DNA from: CAYSIX01 sp964431205
GTDB taxonomy: Bacteria; Planctomycetota; Phycisphaerae; Phycisphaerales; Phycisphaeraceae
Length of the DNA stretch: 21,118 nucleotides
Assembly (NCBI GenBank): GCA_964431205.1
Contig: CAYSIX010000048.1
Coordinates: 1-21,118 of the forward strand
Direction: 5' to 3'
Shown: positions 18,912 to 21,118 of the stretch, piece after piece
How positions within the stretch are numbered: position 1 is the first letter of the stretch
Layout: every line of letters starts with the position of its first letter
The notes under the pieces: model-generated
Database searches by the model: none
Seen by the model: only the letters and a program-made list of their open reading frames with translations
Told to the model about the DNA's origin: nothing
Program-made: the position numbers and the translations under genes

Positions 18912-18940
18912 AGTGTGATGAGCCGAATGTCGTTTGTCAA
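18912..18940 (-). promoter_or_regulatory. Promoter of the TetR-ispE unit
   Basis: On the minus strand, a perfect -35 TTGACA (18940-18935) is followed after 17 bases by CACACT (18917-18912). CACACT keeps the most conserved A at position 2 and T at position 6 of the -10. The transcript would start near 18905 with a ~20-base leader. No clear palindromic operator of 14 bases or more could be recognised in the divergent gap. Confidence 0.6.
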
Positions 18941-18981
18941 GCACCTCGCCGCGCACGACGGAATCGACCGGCGAACCCCCC

Positions 18982-18987
18982 TAGAAT
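18982..18987 (+). promoter_or_regulatory. -10-like TAGAAT just before pcm
   Basis: TAGAAT ends four bases before ATG 18992 and 13 bases before ATG 19001. No ribosome binding site is seen. If used as a -10, the mRNA would start at or very near ATG 19001 (leaderless). No good -35 is visible at the right spacing. Confidence 0.4.
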
Positions 18988-19000
18988 CCCTATGATTCTC

Positions 19001-19675
19001 ATGACAGCGCATCGCGAAGAAAACAGGATCGAACAGCTTGCTGGGCGCATGGTCGAGCATCAGCTCCGCCACCGCGGCGTCCGAGATGAACGCGTGCTCG
19101 ACGCGATGCGCCGCGTGCCGCGCCACCGTTTCGTGCCCGACGTCTCGCCCGAGGCGGCCTACGGCGACCACGCGCTGCCGATCGGTTCCGGGCAGACGAT
19201 CAGCCAGCCCTACATGGTCGCGCGCATGACCGAGCTGCTGGCGGTCGAGCCCGGGCACCGCGTGCTGGAGGTCGGCGTCGGCAGCGGGTACCAGACCGCC
19301 GTGCTGCTGCAGATGGGCGCCCGGGTCGTGGGCATCGAGCGGCACGGGGCGCTGGCCGATCGCGCCCGCGCGCTGCTGGCCGAGCTGTACCCGCACGCCA
19401 AGTGTCGCATCCTGGTCGGCGACGGGACGCGCGGCTGCCCGCAGGACGCGCCGTACGACCGGATCCTCGTCGCCGCCGCCGCCCCGCGCCTGCCCGACGC
19501 CCTGGCCCAGCAGCTCGCCGACGCCGGCCGGTGCGTGATCCCCGTCGGCGACCGCGTCACCCAGCAGTTGCGCATCTTCGAGAAACGCGGTCAGGGCGTC
19601 GAGACCGCCGACGCCCTGAGCTGCCGGTTCGTCCCGCTCGTCGGCGAGCAGGGCTGGCCCGAGTCGGACAACTGA
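19001..19675 (+). CDS. pcm: Protein-L-isoaspartate O-methyltransferase
   Basis: The 224-residue cytoplasmic SAM-dependent enzyme methylates L-isoaspartyl residues of aged proteins to start their repair. Family features in order are RMVEHQLRHRGVRDERVLDA, VPRHRFVPD, AYGDHALPIGSGQTISQPYM (the signature substrate-binding stretch), SAM motif I LEVGVGSGYQ (89-98), VVGIERH, VGDGTRG, APYDRILVAAAAP and IPVGDR. The length is normal. ATG 18992 (MILMTAHREE) is an alternative start only nine bases upstream. An earlier in-frame start at 18680 would run through the TetR gene on the other strand and is rejected. It is divergent from TetR-ispE and convergent with ilvD. No operon partner is seen. Confidence 0.95.
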   Translation: MTAHREENRIEQLAGRMVEHQLRHRGVRDERVLDAMRRVPRHRFVPDVSPEAAYGDHALPIGSGQTISQPYMVARMTELLAVEPGHRVLEVGVGSGYQTAVLLQMGARVVGIERHGALADRARALLAELYPHAKCRILVGDGTRGCPQDAPYDRILVAAAAPRLPDALAQQLADAGRCVIPVGDRVTQQLRIFEKRGQGVETADALSCRFVPLVGEQGWPESDN

Positions 19676-19799
19676 TGACGCCGGCACCGCGAATGACACG
19701 AAGCGCGAAAGCGTCGATCTCGCACGACAGCCCCGACTCCGGCCTTCTTCGCGGGCTTCGCACGCTTCGCTCCCTCGCGGACCGACTCGATGCCTTTTC

Positions 19800-21118
19800 T
19801 TACGCATCCGTCACGCACCCCTGCGACGCGCTGGTCACCAGCTTCACGTACTTGCGCAGCGTCCCCTGCGTCGCCTTGCTCGGCGGCTCTTGCCAGGACT
19901 TGCGCCGCTCGTCCAGCTCCGCGTCCGAGACGTCCACGCGGATCGTCCCCGTCGTGTCGTCGATCGTGATCACGTCCCCGTCACGCAGCAGCGCGATCGG
20001 CCCGCCCTCCTGCGCCTCCGGCGTCACGTGCCCGATGATGAACCCGTGCGATCCGCCCGAGAATCGACCGTCCGTGATCAACGCCACGCTGTCGATGAAC
20101 CCGGCGCCCGCCAGCGCGCTGGTCGGCGTGAGCATCTCCGGCATGCCCGGCCCGCCCTTGGGCCCCTCGTAACGGATCACGATCACGTCCCCGTGCTGGA
20201 TCTCGTTGCGCTCGAGCCCGCCGAGCATGTCCTCCTCCCGGTCGTACACCCGCGCCGGGCCCGTGAACGTCAGCCCCTGCTTGCCCGTGATCTTGCCCAC
20301 CGCCCCCGTCGGCGCCAGGTTGCCCCGCAGGATCGAGATGTGCCCCGTCGCCTTCAACGGCTTGTCCAGCGGCGCGATCACGTCCTGATCCGCCGGCAGG
20401 TCCGCCGCCTCCGCCAGGTTCTCCGCCAGCGTCCGGCCCGTCACCGTCATGCACGAGCCGTCCAGCAAGCCCTGGCTCAGCAGGTACTTCATCACCGTCG
20501 GCATGCCCCCGAGCTTGTGCACGTCCTCCATCACGTATTTCCCCGAGGGCTTGAGGTCCGCCAGCAGCGGGATCCGCTGCGCCACCGCGTGAAAGTCGTC
20601 CAGCGTCAGCTCCACCCCCACCGACCGCGCCATCGCCAGCAGGTGCAGCACCAGGTTCGTCGACCCGCCCATCGCCATGCCCACCACCATCGCGTTCTCG
20701 AACGCCGCCCGCGTCATGATGTCCCGCGGCTTGAGGTCCCGCTCCAGCAGCACACGGATCGACTCGCCCGCACGCACGCACTCCTCGGCCTTGCCCGGGT
20801 CCTCGGCCGGCGTGGACGAGGAGTAGGGCAGGGACATGCCCATCGCCTCGATCGCCGCCGCCATCGTGTTCGCCGTGTACATCCCCCCGCACGCCCCGGC
20901 GCCGGGGCAACTGCTGCGCACGATCTGCTTGCGCTCCTGCTCGCTGATCTTCTGCCCCAGCGCCTCGCCGTAGCTCTGGAACGCGCTGACGATGTCCAGC
21001 ACCCGCCGCTCGCCCCGCACCGTCGTGCAGCCCGGCTTGATCGTCCCGCCGTACACCATGATCGACGGGCGGTTCAGCCGGGCCATCGCCATCACGCACC
21101 CGGGCATGTTCTTGTCGC
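19800..21118 (-). CDS. ilvD: Dihydroxy-acid dehydratase (5' end beyond the window)
   Basis: This is an Fe-S enzyme of branched-chain amino acid synthesis that dehydrates 2,3-dihydroxy-isovalerate and -methylvalerate to the 2-keto acids; it belongs to the IlvD/Edd family. The open frame continues to the right edge (DKN before MPGC, matching the family CDKNMPGC Fe-S cysteine motif), so about 120 N-terminal residues are missing. Visible motifs include MPGCVMAMARLN, GTIKPG, SCPGAGACGGMYTANTM (second cluster Cys), AMGMSLPYSSSTPA, GGSTNLVLHL, LKPSGKYVMEDVHKLGG, GPKGGPGMPEML and LITDGRFSGGSHGF. The C-terminus is complete. It is convergent with pcm across a 124-base gap in which I see no clear terminator. 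Confidence 0.96.
   Translation of the reverse strand, partial: DKNMPGCVMAMARLNRPSIMVYGGTIKPGCTTVRGERRVLDIVSAFQSYGEALGQKISEQERKQIVRSSCPGAGACGGMYTANTMAAAIEAMGMSLPYSSSTPAEDPGKAEECVRAGESIRVLLERDLKPRDIMTRAAFENAMVVGMAMGGSTNLVLHLLAMARSVGVELTLDDFHAVAQRIPLLADLKPSGKYVMEDVHKLGGMPTVMKYLLSQGLLDGSCMTVTGRTLAENLAEAADLPADQDVIAPLDKPLKATGHISILRGNLAPTGAVGKITGKQGLTFTGPARVYDREEDMLGGLERNEIQHGDVIVIRYEGPKGGPGMPEMLTPTSALAGAGFIDSVALITDGRFSGGSHGFIIGHVTPEAQEGGPIALLRDGDVITIDDTTGTIRVDVSDAELDERRKSWQEPPSKATQGTLRKYVKLVTSASQGCVTDA

Noticed and set aside
19676..19799. Terminator between convergent pcm and ilvD
   Set aside because: Only GC-rich imperfect repeats (CTTCGC-type) are seen; no stem with a T-run on either strand.
18113..19807. 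Minus-strand open frame of 564 codons spanning pcm and the TetR gene
   Set aside because: It runs out of frame through both established genes; pcm and TetR have clear domains.

Overview
The window is about 21 kb of very GC-rich DNA in which nearly all codons end in G or C. It reads as a chromosomal segment of a planctomycete, most likely Phycisphaerae. I infer this from gene content: a class II (B12-dependent) ribonucleotide reductase, a GH10-like protein of a kind I associate with planctomycetes, a RibF/NrnA pair, MEP-pathway isoprenoid synthesis and many short dispersed palindromes. The taxon is an inference from style and composition, not from a marker gene.

Left part (1-5650): the 3' tail of a membrane protein, then a good sigma70-type promoter driving a cytoplasmic GH10-fold protein that has lost both catalytic glutamates. 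A membrane-anchored helix-hairpin-helix protein, a large secreted or membrane protein and an ABC-transporter ATPase follow on the same strand; the last two look like one transport or cell-envelope unit whose permease lies outside the window or elsewhere. Middle-left (5662-7786): ribF (FMN/FAD synthesis) and an NrnA-type DHH phosphoesterase, back to back. A 555-base gene-free stretch with two hairpin repeats and a low-GC promoter-like zone follows.

Middle (8342-14375): dcd (dCTP deaminase) and nrdJ (B12-dependent ribonucleotide reductase), both of deoxynucleotide supply, are separated by one AT-richer gene for an AAA/ORC-CDC6-like P-loop ATPase. Its codon use is unlike everything else here, so it looks like a one-gene horizontally acquired cargo and is the best candidate for a new system. 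nrdJ carries two in-frame palindromic insertions and ends in a zinc-ribbon tail, followed by a clear intrinsic terminator.

Right part (14701-21118): an O-antigen-ligase/Wzy-type polytopic protein with a TPR-like C-terminus converges, with a 5-base gap, on ispE. ispE lies downstream of, and overlaps, a TetR-family regulator. The TetR gene has a good promoter and ribosome binding site and diverges from pcm (protein-L-isoaspartate methyltransferase). pcm converges on ilvD (dihydroxy-acid dehydratase), which runs off the right edge.

Two themes run through the window. First, small palindromic or tandem repeats sit between genes and also inside essential enzymes (nrdJ twice, ribF once), always in frame. 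Second, several genes lack a Shine-Dalgarno sequence and instead have a -10-like TANNAT hexamer a few bases before the start codon, suggesting leaderless transcripts.
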